Source of the DNA: JACRFW01 sp964531745
Lineage (GTDB): Bacteria; Patescibacteriota; Patescibacteriia; Magasanikbacterales; GWA2-37-8
Assembly (NCBI GenBank): GCA_964531745.1
Contig: CAZHFX010000007.1
Span: forward strand, 1-35,468
Length of the DNA: 35,468 nt
Direction: 5' to 3'
Shown here: in pieces, positions 20,696 to 29,551 of the stretch
Layout of the letters: each line of letters begins with the position of its first letter
How positions within the stretch are numbered: position 1 is the stretch's first letter
Program-made: the position numbers and the translations under genes
The notes under the pieces: generated by a model
Told to the model about the DNA's origin: nothing
The model's input: only the letters and a program-made list of their open reading frames with translations
Database searches by the model: none

Positions 20696-22156
20696 ATGCG
20701 TATGTCGTATACCGTCGCGCAAAATACCTCTTTTTTAACGCTCGCCTCTGTCTTTCAGAAGGTAATTTCTTTTGTTTATTTCACCATTATCGCGCGCGTC
20801 ATCGGCGTTGAGAACACCGGTCAGTATTTTTTTGCTATTTCATTTACCACCATTTTCGCGGTGGTCGCTGATTTTGGCCTGGTGCCGGTTTTAACCCGTG
20901 AAGCCGCCAAATATCTGGATCAGTCCGAAAGGTATATAAATACTATTCTCTGGACAAAAATGGTGTTTGGCTGCGCCGCTTATGGTCTCCTCATCGTCGC
21001 TGTGAATTTTTTAAATTACGGATCGGAGTTGCGCCCGCTCATCTATCTCTCCGGAGTAACCATGTTTTTTGACAGTTTGCAGGGCACATTTTTCGGTATA
21101 TTTCGAGCGCGTAAAAATTTGATTTATGAATCCATTGCTGTCGTCGCGGCGCAATTTACCACTTTGGTGATTGGGACAGCCGCTATTTTAAATCATGCCT
21201 CGCTTCTGTGGCTGATAGCGGCTTATACCATACCGAGTTTTGGCAACACCATCTACGGGGCTTATTTTGCCGCCCGCGCCTATGGCCTGCGTTATCGTTT
21301 TACCTTCAGTTTTGCCATCTGTAAGGCGTTTGTGGCCCTCGCCGTTCCTTTTGCCATGGCTGGCGTCATCGGCCGGCTTTATGCCTATACCGACTCAATT
21401 CTAATGTCCAAGCTTCTGCCGCCGGAGCATCTAGGCTGGTGGAGTGTTCCCTACAAAATTACTTTCGCTTTTCAGTTTATTCCTTCAGCGGTGGCGGCGA
21501 GCGTTTACCCGGTGATGAGCGCCCTATCTATCACCGACCCGGCAAAAATAGGGGAGCTGTTTACCAAAGCCTGGCGCTATTTGTTTGCCATCGTTTTCCC
21601 CTTGTCTTTTGGTCTCAGCGCCATCGCCAAGCCTGTTATCGTGGCACTTTACGGCGAACGTTTTTTGCCGTCAGTGCCGGTGCTCCGTCTGCTTCTCATA
21701 AGCCTGATTTTTAGTTTTCTGGGTTACATCACCGGCGCGTTGTTGAACGCCGTCAACCATCAAAAAGTGCAAACTTTTCTGTTGGCTACCGCCCTTTTTG
21801 TCAATACAGTTTTGAATTTGTTGTTTTTGCCGCGTTTTGGCATAGAGGGTGCCGCTCTGACAGCTGTTATCAGCAATAGCATCCTTTGCGCCGGCGGTTT
21901 CTATTACGCGCGCCGTTTTGCGTCCATTGATATCAGGGCTATCGCCAGCGCTTTTTTCAAAACAGTTTGGCCGGCGGCAGTAATGGCGGTGGCTGTTTGG
22001 TTTTTAACGCTTAAATTACATTTTATTATCACGATACCAATCGGCGGAGTTATTTATGGCTTATTATTATTCTGGAACGGTCTTGTTGATGCCGCGCTTA
22101 TCAACAAAATTATGATTAAAATAGGATTAAGAAAATTTTTTCTGTTTAATTTATGA
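20696..22156 (+). CDS. Polysaccharide flippase (Wzx/MATE-like)
   Basis: The product has 486 residues with 12-14 hydrophobic segments. The N-terminal pattern (LASVFQKVISFVYFTIIARVIGVENTG, then FADFGL-type ADFGLVPVLTREAAK) is that of the RfbX/Wzx polysaccharide export group of the MOP superfamily. It should flip lipid-linked glycan units across the inner membrane. Its stop overlaps the next gene (ATGA), and the following genes are glycosyltransferases, which supports a surface polysaccharide role. MurJ is less likely given the neighbours. Confidence 0.85.
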   Translation: MRMSYTVAQNTSFLTLASVFQKVISFVYFTIIARVIGVENTGQYFFAISFTTIFAVVADFGLVPVLTREAAKYLDQSERYINTILWTKMVFGCAAYGLLIVAVNFLNYGSELRPLIYLSGVTMFFDSLQGTFFGIFRARKNLIYESIAVVAAQFTTLVIGTAAILNHASLLWLIAAYTIPSFGNTIYGAYFAARAYGLRYRFTFSFAICKAFVALAVPFAMAGVIGRLYAYTDSILMSKLLPPEHLGWWSVPYKITFAFQFIPSAVAASVYPVMSALSITDPAKIGELFTKAWRYLFAIVFPLSFGLSAIAKPVIVALYGERFLPSVPVLRLLLISLIFSFLGYITGALLNAVNHQKVQTFLLATALFVNTVLNLLFLPRFGIEGAALTAVISNSILCAGGFYYARRFASIDIRAIASAFFKTVWPAAVMAVAVWFLTLKLHFIITIPIGGVIYGLLLFWNGLVDAALINKIMIKIGLRKFFLFNL

Positions 22157-23274
22157 ATCCGAAGACTTTAATAATCACGCTGGAGTACCCGCCCCAGGCC
22201 GGCGGCATCGCTTCCTATGTATATAATTACGTCAAACACGCGAATCCGGAGAGCGTGGTCGTATACGCGCCGCCTCTGCCGCGCGCCGAGGAGCTTGATA
22301 AAGAGTCGCCGTGGAAGGTGTATCGCCGCCGCCCTTACTGGTTTTTGGTTTGGCCGCATTGGCTTAGGCTATTTTTTCAAATATGGGGCATTATTCGCCG
22401 GGAGAAAATTACTCGCATGGATATTCACCAAGCCTTACCGGTCGGGTATGTCGGGTATCTCATGAAAAAATTGGTAAAAATTCCTTATACTATTTTTTTA
22501 CACGGCACCGATGTAACGCTCGCTACTCGCGATTCGCTCAAGCTCAAAAATTTTAAGAAAGTGTGCGAAGAGGCTGAGCGCATTGTGGTGAATAGCGAAT
22601 TTTTGAAGAAAAAGCTCCTGGAGCGCGTTGAAGCTATCGCCCCTGTTGTGGTGGTGTATCCCTGTCCGGCCGATAATTTTTTATCCGTTGTCAGTCCGGA
22701 GAAAATTGCCAAAATGAAAGAACACCTGGCCCTGCAAGGAAAAAAAATCATTGTAACAGTGGCACGCATGGTAGAGGGTAAGGGTTATCCGCACGCCATT
22801 CGGATGTTGCCGGAAATTTTGAAAGAGGTGCCCAACGTCGTTTGGCTGATGATTGGTTTAGGGCCTAAACAGCAGGAGATATTTGATGCTGTGCACAAGC
22901 ATTATTTACAAAACGTCGTCCGTTTCCTCGGACAAATTTCTTTTGCTGAATTGCCGGTATATTACCAGGCGTCTGATGTTTTTGCGCTTCTTACTCACCC
23001 GGATGACGGAGCGGAGGAGGGGTGGGGGACGGTATTTTTGGAAGCGGCGGCCAGTGGTTTGCCGGTGGTGGCGGGGCGTTCTGGCGGTGTTGAAGAGGCT
23101 GTGAAAGACGGTGTCACCGGTGTCGTAGTTGATGTTCATCAAGATAAAGCAGTGATCAAAGCCATCTCGGATCTTTTGAAAAATCCCGAACGATCGCGTC
23201 AGATGGGTGAAGCTGGAAAAAAGCGCGTTCGCGAACAGTTCACTTGGAATAATCAGCTCGCCAAGCTTGGGTAA
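22153..23274 (+). CDS. Family 4-type glycosyltransferase
   Basis: The product has 373 residues with a GT-B fold: the N-terminal domain has EYPPQAGGIASY at 11-22, and the C-terminal domain has TVARMVEGKGYPHAI at 202-216 and the EX7E motif (Glu289, Glu297 in EGWGTVFLEAAASGLPVV). Such retaining enzymes transfer sugars from nucleotide-sugars to lipid-linked glycans. It overlaps the flippase by four bases and sits two bases before a GT2 gene, so the three form an operon. The sugar specificity cannot be read. Confidence 0.9.
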   Translation: MNPKTLIITLEYPPQAGGIASYVYNYVKHANPESVVVYAPPLPRAEELDKESPWKVYRRRPYWFLVWPHWLRLFFQIWGIIRREKITRMDIHQALPVGYVGYLMKKLVKIPYTIFLHGTDVTLATRDSLKLKNFKKVCEEAERIVVNSEFLKKKLLERVEAIAPVVVVYPCPADNFLSVVSPEKIAKMKEHLALQGKKIIVTVARMVEGKGYPHAIRMLPEILKEVPNVVWLMIGLGPKQQEIFDAVHKHYLQNVVRFLGQISFAELPVYYQASDVFALLTHPDDGAEEGWGTVFLEAAASGLPVVAGRSGGVEEAVKDGVTGVVVDVHQDKAVIKAISDLLKNPERSRQMGEAGKKRVREQFTWNNQLAKLG

Positions 23275-23276
23275 GT

Positions 23277-23984
23277 ATGGCCTCAACTAGCGTTATCATT
23301 CCTGTTTACAATCACGCTCATACTCTAGAGCGATGTTTGGTCAGCGTCAAAGCGCAGACCGTCCTGCCGCTGGAAGTTATTATTGTGAACGATGGCAGCA
23401 CCGACAACTTTTCGGAAGCGTTAAAAAACGCTTTGAACGAAGTATCCGGGTTGAATACAAAAGTTATTCAACAAACAAATCAAGGCGCCAGTGCCGCCCG
23501 CAACCGCGGATTGAGCGAAGCGCAGGGCGAGTATGTCATTTTTTGGGATGCCGACACGGTGGCAAAGCCGGAGATGCTCCAAGAATTATTGGCCGCGCTT
23601 GAAGAGAGCCCCGAGGCGAGTTATGCCTATTCTCAATTTCAGTTTGGCTGGAAGACCATGCGGAGCCAGCCGTTCAGCGCCGAAGATTTAAGGCGCAATA
23701 ATTATATTGACACCACCTCGCTTATTCGCCGGGCGCGCTGCCCGCTCTGGGAAGAATCGCTCCGGCGTTTTCAAGATTGGGATCTGTGGCTCACGCTCCT
23801 GGAGCAGGGGAAAACCGGCATTTTTGTGTCTAAAGTTTTATATAAAAAAATCGTCCGCGGACGAAAAGGTTGCAGTGTTTGGCTGCCGAGCTTTATGTAC
23901 CATTTACCTTGGCGAACAAAAGCGGTAAAAAACTATGAAGAAGCCAAGAAAATTATTTTGAAGAAACATCATTTGGCCGGATAG
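23277..23984 (+). CDS. Family 2-type glycosyltransferase
   Basis: The product has 235 residues with a GT-A fold: SVIIPVYNHAHTLERCL at 5-21, VNDGSTD at 37-43 and the metal-binding D91-A-D93 in FWDADT, followed by a likely acceptor region with FQDWDLWL near 165-172. It should be an inverting sugar transferase working with the preceding enzyme. No membrane segment is evident. Its last 32 bases overlap the 3' end of the convergent ligase gene on the other strand. Confidence 0.88.
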   Translation: MASTSVIIPVYNHAHTLERCLVSVKAQTVLPLEVIIVNDGSTDNFSEALKNALNEVSGLNTKVIQQTNQGASAARNRGLSEAQGEYVIFWDADTVAKPEMLQELLAALEESPEASYAYSQFQFGWKTMRSQPFSAEDLRRNNYIDTTSLIRRARCPLWEESLRRFQDWDLWLTLLEQGKTGIFVSKVLYKKIVRGRKGCSVWLPSFMYHLPWRTKAVKNYEEAKKIILKKHHLAG

Positions 23985-25422
23985 ACGGCAGAACCAGCAG
24001 AATTATTATCCAGATGATTCCGAGCACATGAAATAACGCTGGCGAGGTAAGATTGATGACGAGCAACGCCAAAAAACTGGCCAGCTGCCATTTCGGCAGT
24101 TGGTTTTTTTTGTAAATCCGGAATATCAAGGCGATAATAGCGCCCCAGACAAGTAAACCTATCGCGCCTAGCTCGGCCGCTATTTCCAAATAGCCCCAGT
24201 CAAAATGCGGAGTGGTGGTAATTTTTTTAAATGTCGGGCTGTATACAGACACGGTGGCGCCGAGTCCTTCGCCAATGAGCGGGTGAGTCTGTATTTTTTC
24301 AATAATCTTCGGTAAAATCAGCATTCTGCTCAAGGAGCTCTCTTCAATTTGCGGGCTAACGATACTCTGCAGGCGTAAACCAAAAATTTCCCACCCCAAA
24401 CTCGCGCCGCGGCTGGCGATCAGGTGGATTGTGGTAAAGGTGCCCCCAAAGAATAGTAGCGTCACGAGGCTGCCCAGGAGCCAGCGCCGCCACTCGGTGT
24501 GGTTAAACAGCGCCACAAGCCCTACCACAAGCGCCACCAGGTAAATGCGAGTGAGATTAATAGAGATAACCAACAACAATAGGGCGGGAAGTATGGTGTA
24601 GAGGATAGGGTGTAAGTGGCGCTGGTAAAATCGTCTGTAAACAAGGTAGAGAAGAGTCGGCACCAGAAGCAAGTGCTCATTCAGAACGAGGCGGTAAAAA
24701 TGAAAGGGCAGTTCGGTAATTTTCCCCTCGGCTACGTCGCGATACCAATGGTAGTAGCTGTCTTGCAGTTGCAACACTCCGGAGGAAAAGCCGGTAAAAG
24801 TAAAGAGCATAAAAAGTGCGTTGCCGGCGATTGCCGCCATAAGTGCGTTGCCGGCCAACCGCTTGAATCCTTGGTCGCGCAGAAGTTCGCGGAGCGGGAA
24901 ATAATACAAAATATAGGCGTAAGGTATGGTATCGCCGATGATGAGTTTGAGGTCGTGGTCATTTAGAAAGCCGCGGAGCCCCTGTAGACCGATAATCGTT
25001 AAAAAAATTGCCAGCAAACCTACCATCTTGTATTCACGTTGCCAAAAGCCATGCCAATATTTTTTCCAAAAAAGTCTAAAGATGTAAAGTGGAATGGCTA
25101 TTATTACGAGCCATGTTCGGACAGTTAAGCCAAACGCGGCCAGATAATTTCCGCTGCCACCCAAAATTATCTCCAGCAGTATTAAATACCAACCGCGCTT
25201 GTCTCCTTGGACAATGAGAGCGGCCGCTAGAGCAAGGAAAATCAAAGAAACAATTGTATTCACGATATGCTGTGTTTGCAGGGGAGTTTCCGGGCCAAAG
25301 AAATAAGAAAATATTCGGAGTGCTGTGTATGCAACGAAAAGAAGAAAAAAAGGCTTCCTCTGAAACATAAGCTGTTTTAGGAGGGCAAAATTGAATCGGG
25401 AAAATCTTTGTAGCCATTGCAA
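23953..25422 (-). CDS. O-antigen-ligase-like polytopic membrane protein (Wzy/WaaL family)
   Basis: The product has 489 residues with about 11-12 membrane segments and a large loop near 370-410 containing HPLIGEGLGA, the hallmark of the Wzy_C/O-antigen ligase group. It would polymerise glycan units or attach them to a lipid or protein acceptor outside the cell. The start at 25422 overlaps fmt by 46 bases; an internal ATG at 25368 (471 residues, no overlap) is equally possible. It converges with the flippase/glycosyltransferase operon, which supports a shared pathway. Confidence 0.8.
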   Translation of the reverse strand: MQWLQRFSRFNFALLKQLMFQRKPFFLLFVAYTALRIFSYFFGPETPLQTQHIVNTIVSLIFLALAAALIVQGDKRGWYLILLEIILGGSGNYLAAFGLTVRTWLVIIAIPLYIFRLFWKKYWHGFWQREYKMVGLLAIFLTIIGLQGLRGFLNDHDLKLIIGDTIPYAYILYYFPLRELLRDQGFKRLAGNALMAAIAGNALFMLFTFTGFSSGVLQLQDSYYHWYRDVAEGKITELPFHFYRLVLNEHLLLVPTLLYLVYRRFYQRHLHPILYTILPALLLLVISINLTRIYLVALVVGLVALFNHTEWRRWLLGSLVTLLFFGGTFTTIHLIASRGASLGWEIFGLRLQSIVSPQIEESSLSRMLILPKIIEKIQTHPLIGEGLGATVSVYSPTFKKITTTPHFDWGYLEIAAELGAIGLLVWGAIIALIFRIYKKNQLPKWQLASFLALLVINLTSPALFHVLGIIWIIILLVLPSIRPNDVSSK

Positions 25423-26300
25423 AATACCTTGGCGGTCATAGGTTTTTTCCCTTCCAGCTGTAGTTCAATTATTTCAATTGAAGCATCAGCCGTGGCGATG
25501 TACAAATGATTGTCCTGAATTAAAACCAGTCCCTCCGTCTTTTCCCGTATAGGGGAGGGAGCGATTAAAAGTAATTTCAGTCGTTTTCCATTCCAGCGAG
25601 TCCAAATGCCCGGCCAGGGAGCGAGACCGCGGTAAAGATTATATATTTCCGTATTCGTTTTTTTCCAATCTATTTCGCCATCAACGCGAGTGAGTATTTT
25701 ACAGATGGTTGCTTTGGCGTCATCTTGCGGCGTCGGGGAGATTTTTTCCTGCGTCCATTCAAAAATGGTTGAGACTAAAGCGGGTATAGCCAGCGCGGTA
25801 AGTTTTTCGGTCAAATCAGCGGCAGTATCGTTTGGGCTGATGGCCAGAGGCAGTTTCCGGAAAATTGGCCCGTGATCCATTTTGGCATCAAGCAACATAA
25901 TGCTCACTCCGGTTTCAGTTTCGCCATTGATGAGGGCGGATTGAATTGGCGTCGGCCCGCGGTATTTAGGCAGGAGCGACGGGTGGATATTGAGCGTTCC
26001 GTGTGGCGAGCGATCAAGGATTGTTTGAGGAATAATAAGGCCATAGGCGTACACGACAAAAATATCAGCTTTTGGCAATGTTTCCAGAGGAAAATTTTTT
26101 AAGTTTTCCGGACACAAAATAGGCCAACGTAATTTTTCCGCCATTATTTTAACCGGGGACGGTGTTGGTTTTTGCTCGCGTCCAATGGGGCGGTCGGGCT
26201 GGGTGACCACCCCTGAAATGCCAAAACCCCGGGTACGCGCCATGGCCTCAAGTACTTTTGCCGATGCCGAATTGGTGCCGAAATAGAGAATAGTGATCAT
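25377..26300 (-). CDS. fmt: Methionyl-tRNA formyltransferase
   Basis: The product has 307 residues. It formylates initiator Met-tRNA with 10-formyl-tetrahydrofolate. Catalytic Asn104, His106 and Asp142 are present in LNIHPSLLPKYRGPTPIQ and KMDHGPI, after VYAYGLIIP near 83-91. The C-terminal OB-like domain starts near residue 205. About ten residues near 247-256 (IAPSPIREKTEG) are coded by a copy of the GC-box palindromic repeat, read in frame in a loop of that domain. def lies upstream in the same direction, the classic formylation/deformylation pair. Confidence 0.95.
   Translation of the reverse strand: MITILYFGTNSASAKVLEAMARTRGFGISGVVTQPDRPIGREQKPTPSPVKIMAEKLRWPILCPENLKNFPLETLPKADIFVVYAYGLIIPQTILDRSPHGTLNIHPSLLPKYRGPTPIQSALINGETETGVSIMLLDAKMDHGPIFRKLPLAISPNDTAADLTEKLTALAIPALVSTIFEWTQEKISPTPQDDAKATICKILTRVDGEIDWKKTNTEIYNLYRGLAPWPGIWTRWNGKRLKLLLIAPSPIREKTEGLVLIQDNHLYIATADASIEIIELQLEGKKPMTAKVFCNGYKDFPDSILPS
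25531..25560 (-). repeat. Palindromic GC-box repeat fragment inside fmt
   Basis: On the minus strand this reads CCCTCCCCTATACGGGAAAA then GACGGAGGG, clearly related to 11298-11335 and 9755-9803. It is in frame and lies in a surface-loop-like part of the C-terminal domain. Confidence 0.6.
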
Positions 26301-26308
26301 AAGGCTGG

Positions 26309-26812
26309 TTACGAAAGCGTCCGTTTTAACGGTTCGGCCGGGTGGATATCTTTCGCTGTTTCAATGTAAAGATGGCCGTTTAAGTGGTCTATTTCATGCT
26401 GAATAATGCGCGCGAAGAAATTTTCCGCCACGAATTCAATAGGCCGCCCTTTTCCGTCTAGAGCGTTCACTTTAATGTTCGTGTAACGTTGAATTTTTCC
26501 GTATAAACCGGGCACCGAGAGGCATCCTTCCTCGTCCCATGTTTTGTGCCGGGAAATTTTTGTCCAACGTGGATTTATTAGGCACAGATCTTCGCGCGCA
26601 TTGAAGGCGTTGAATTGTTTCACAATAGTGCAGAGCTGAATGGGCTTGCCGATTTGCACAGCCGCGAGACCCACGCCGTCTTTCACATACATGGTTTCCA
26701 CCATGTCTTTAATAAATTTTTGCGTTTCCCGACCGGCGATGGCGGCCGAGTCCATCGGTGCGCTTGGTCGGTGGAGCATTGGTTCTGGGTCAAATACAAT
26801 ATCGTACACCAT
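26309..26812 (-). CDS. def: Peptide deformylase
   Basis: The product has 167 residues with all three deformylase motifs: GVGLAAVQIG at 46-55, EEGCLSVPG at 94-102 and QHEIDH at 138-143. Cys97, His139 and His143 bind the metal and Glu140 is catalytic. It removes the formyl group from new proteins. It lies eight bases upstream of fmt and five bases after priA in the same transcription direction. Confidence 0.96.
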   Translation of the reverse strand: MVYDIVFDPEPMLHRPSAPMDSAAIAGRETQKFIKDMVETMYVKDGVGLAAVQIGKPIQLCTIVKQFNAFNAREDLCLINPRWTKISRHKTWDEEGCLSVPGLYGKIQRYTNIKVNALDGKGRPIEFVAENFFARIIQHEIDHLNGHLYIETAKDIHPAEPLKRTLS

Positions 26813-26817
26813 AGTGT

Positions 26818-28683
26818 TTAGGGGCTTAAGAGCGTATTGGGGTTAGGGTCGACTTTCCAGGTTTCCGGCACCACGGTGAGAATCTGGCGAATAATTTTTT
26901 TGTAGTTTCCATATCCAATTTTAATGATGATGGTCTGCCGGTAGAGGCCCCGTTGAAAACGAGGAAACATATCAGCGACTGGCATTATTGTAACCGCGGA
27001 ATCATTTTTAGTCAATCGTTTCAGCGTCCTCTCCACCGACTCCATTTCGTGTTTGAGCGAAGCGTAATTTTTTTCGCTGGTAAAAAGGCGCAGGATAAAG
27101 CGGTAAGGAGGGTATTTAAACAATCGTCGCTCCGCCAGCTCGCTGGTATAAAAAATTTCCGGAGTGGCAAGAGCCTGAAAAATCGTGTGTTCCGGATGTG
27201 CCGTTTGGATAAAGAGCGGTGCGGTTTCCGGCAGTAAAAACAGGGAACGCGTTAGAATTTGCCAGAGTCGTTCGCCGGTCTTATATTCCGGCGCAAACAG
27301 CGGAGTGTCGCTGTCAATAAAGGCCATGAGGCTGATTTTTTTCCAAGGAATTGACGGCCAGGCGTATTGGGTGCCGATAATAATATGGTTTTCGGCCGCG
27401 CTTAACTTTTGCGGAGTGTCGCTGTCAATCACGACAATTGGCCGCGGGTCATTTGGAAAAAGTTTTTTAAATTCGTTCTCCACCTGCTCGGTGCCCGGGC
27501 CGTACATAGCGATATTTGTTCCTTGGCAGCGCCGGCAAGCGGCAATCATTGGTTCGCGGCGGCCGCAATGGTGGCACTCCAAAGTTTTTGACCAGGCATG
27601 AAATGCCAGCGATTCTTGACACGAAGGGCAGGTGAGCGCCGTTTTGCAATCGCGGCAATTTACATAGCCAAGCGTTCCGCGCCGATGGCAGAAAAGAAAA
27701 ATCGTTCCTTGAGCGGCGGAGAGAATCTGTTCAGCCAAATCGGCGGTGATGGCGTTAAAACTGCCGCCGCGCCGATCGTTTTTAATATCCAAAATGGCAT
27801 AGCGCTGGGGGATAACGGGCAACAGACGATCTGAAGCGGTTTCGTATACTTTGTTCTTGGCGAAATAGTAAGTTTCAACTGCGGGTGCGCGGGTGAGTAA
27901 ATGGACAGTGGCGCCATGGTGTTTCGCGAGCATGATAGCGGCATCGCGGGCGTGGAAGCGCGGTGCCAAATCAAAACTTTTGTGGCTTTCGTTGCCCTCG
28001 TCATCCAGAATGATAGCCGCCAGATCAAAAAACGGCAAAAAAAACGCTCGTCGTGTGCCAATAATAATATTTTTTTCGCCGCTCCATACTTGTTGCCAGA
28101 GAGTAAAAAGTTTTTTTGGCGATATTTCTCCGGTGATAGCGACAGCGCGCGATTGTTCTTCCGCAGTTAAATCACTCAGCGCCAGATCGATGTCGCCGAC
28201 TTCTGGCACAAGAATAAGCGTTTGGCCATGAGCGGCGATGCGAGTGTTGAGGCATTCTTTTTTTTCGGTCAGGTTGGAATAGACGAACACGCGCGGTTTT
28301 TCAAAATGATGTTCAGATTTTGTTTGTTTTTCTTTTTTCATCGTCCACGTTTTGAGTTTTCTCTTCTGCAACGGCAACAGGTTCATTTTTATCAAGAATC
28401 CAAGCGAGGTATGAAAAAATACCCCCATTTCTTCAAGAAACGCGAGTTGTTCGTGGCTGACGAGCGGCTCGGGCAGGACGATTTCTTTGAGAGTCTTGAG
28501 TTTGGCTTTAGCTTCTGGCTGAGCAGCGAAAGCGCGAATAATGCCAAGCATCTCTTTGGAGCGGAAAGGAACAACCACTAGCTGGCCCGCGGCCGCTGTT
28601 TTTTCCAGCTCCGCCGGCACGAGATAATCAAACCACGCTAAACGGAGAGTTCCTCGCTTAGCCAATATGACTTGGACAATCAT
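26818..28683 (-). CDS. priA: PriA-like primosomal protein with degenerate ATPase motifs
   Basis: The product has 621 residues (E. coli PriA has 732). The N-terminal DNA-binding domain (DYLVPAEL, VPFRSKEMLGII) and the eight-cysteine zinc module (Cys343, 346, 352, 355, 370, 373, 383, 386) are intact, as is GPGTEQVE near 395-402. The helicase motifs are not. The Walker A position near 134-141 reads YSNLTEKK instead of GxTGSGKT; the DEEH box reads DDEG (227-230); the SATP motif reads TRAP; and the QVAGRAGR motif after GERLWQIL is missing. It probably binds forks or recruits primosome parts without unwinding DNA, as proposed for actinobacterial PriA. The degeneration is spread over several motifs, so a sequencing error is excluded. 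Confidence 0.9.
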   Translation of the reverse strand: MIVQVILAKRGTLRLAWFDYLVPAELEKTAAAGQLVVVPFRSKEMLGIIRAFAAQPEAKAKLKTLKEIVLPEPLVSHEQLAFLEEMGVFFHTSLGFLIKMNLLPLQKRKLKTWTMKKEKQTKSEHHFEKPRVFVYSNLTEKKECLNTRIAAHGQTLILVPEVGDIDLALSDLTAEEQSRAVAITGEISPKKLFTLWQQVWSGEKNIIIGTRRAFFLPFFDLAAIILDDEGNESHKSFDLAPRFHARDAAIMLAKHHGATVHLLTRAPAVETYYFAKNKVYETASDRLLPVIPQRYAILDIKNDRRGGSFNAITADLAEQILSAAQGTIFLFCHRRGTLGYVNCRDCKTALTCPSCQESLAFHAWSKTLECHHCGRREPMIAACRRCQGTNIAMYGPGTEQVENEFKKLFPNDPRPIVVIDSDTPQKLSAAENHIIIGTQYAWPSIPWKKISLMAFIDSDTPLFAPEYKTGERLWQILTRSLFLLPETAPLFIQTAHPEHTIFQALATPEIFYTSELAERRLFKYPPYRFILRLFTSEKNYASLKHEMESVERTLKRLTKNDSAVTIMPVADMFPRFQRGLYRQTIIIKIGYGNYKKIIRQILTVVPETWKVDPNPNTLLSP

Positions 28684-28721
28684 AGCGTTTGGCCGGTCGC
28701 TTATTTGGGGCGATCGCGAAT

Positions 28722-29510
28722 TTACAAGACGAAGTTTGCCGTAAGATAACCGACCCCGAACGGCCCTTCGTAGGCGTAGGATTCAAAGGTATAATTAACG
28801 TCGCGGAGAATCCCCATAAGAATGAGGAACGAGCGAAAACCACATTCGGCCGCGTCTGTTGCCGAGGGTTCTAGCTGGATCAACCCGGCAGTATTGCGGG
28901 TGGCTAAATATTCCTGTATTTTTTTGTCAAAAATCGCACCCTCAGGCTTGAAACCGGCTGGAGCGTCGGTGGCGAGCGCGTGCGATAAATCTCCCGAAGC
29001 GATAACCGCCACCCGTTTGTTGGTGTGCAATATCTGTTCTTTCAGCAAGTAACCAAAATCAGTGTGGGTTTTGGCGTCTAGATCGGAAAAACCGAAAACC
29101 GTCAAACCGACATTGGGCAAGTGCGGAGTGAGGTAAAAAAGCGGCACGGCGGCGCCGTGATCAAGATTTTTCTCGCTAATCATGATAGTTTTATAGTCCT
29201 TTTCTTTTCCGGCTTCGCGAATAAGCGCCGGCAAGTTCATCTCGCCCTTGATGTGAAGCTTAGTAGTGAGGTCGCCGAATTCTTTCAAATCTGTTTCATA
29301 TTCCGAACAGACGTTCATGGAGAAGGCGTCAGGGAACAGTTTTCCGTGGGGCGATATCAGCAATAAAATATCGGGGTGGCTTAAATAGAGATCCTCTTCC
29401 AATTTTTCCATGGCTTTTTTAGTGGTATCTATTTTTTTAAGATTATCTTTGCCGATCGCCGGTATTAGGATCGGCGGATGAGGCGTAATCGCCGCGAAGA
29501 CGAGAGACAT
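28722..29510 (-). CDS. LigB/MEMO-like (class III extradiol dioxygenase fold) protein
   Basis: The product has 262 residues. ATG 29510 gives the conserved start MSLVFAAITPHPPILIPAIG; a TTG at 29531 would add seven residues. Later SPHGKLFPDAF, LDHGAAVPLFYL and IASGDLSHAL match the histidine-bearing motifs of the LigB/AmmeMemoRadiSam-B group. The fold is that of ring-cleaving dioxygenases, but most CPR and archaeal members have no known aromatic substrate, and no partner AMMECR1 or radical-SAM gene is seen here. The function is undefined. It lies between priA and the carboxypeptidase, all on the minus strand. Confidence 0.75.
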   Translation of the reverse strand: MSLVFAAITPHPPILIPAIGKDNLKKIDTTKKAMEKLEEDLYLSHPDILLLISPHGKLFPDAFSMNVCSEYETDLKEFGDLTTKLHIKGEMNLPALIREAGKEKDYKTIMISEKNLDHGAAVPLFYLTPHLPNVGLTVFGFSDLDAKTHTDFGYLLKEQILHTNKRVAVIASGDLSHALATDAPAGFKPEGAIFDKKIQEYLATRNTAGLIQLEPSATDAAECGFRSFLILMGILRDVNYTFESYAYEGPFGVGYLTANFVL

Positions 29511-29551
29511 ATAGTTTAAATTACAAATCAAATTTATTTAATTGGCCGGCG

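Noticed and set aside
24616..24966. 116-residue plus-strand ORF inside the ligase region
   Set aside because: It lies antisense to a long membrane protein gene with good family motifs; its translation shows no domain or regular composition.
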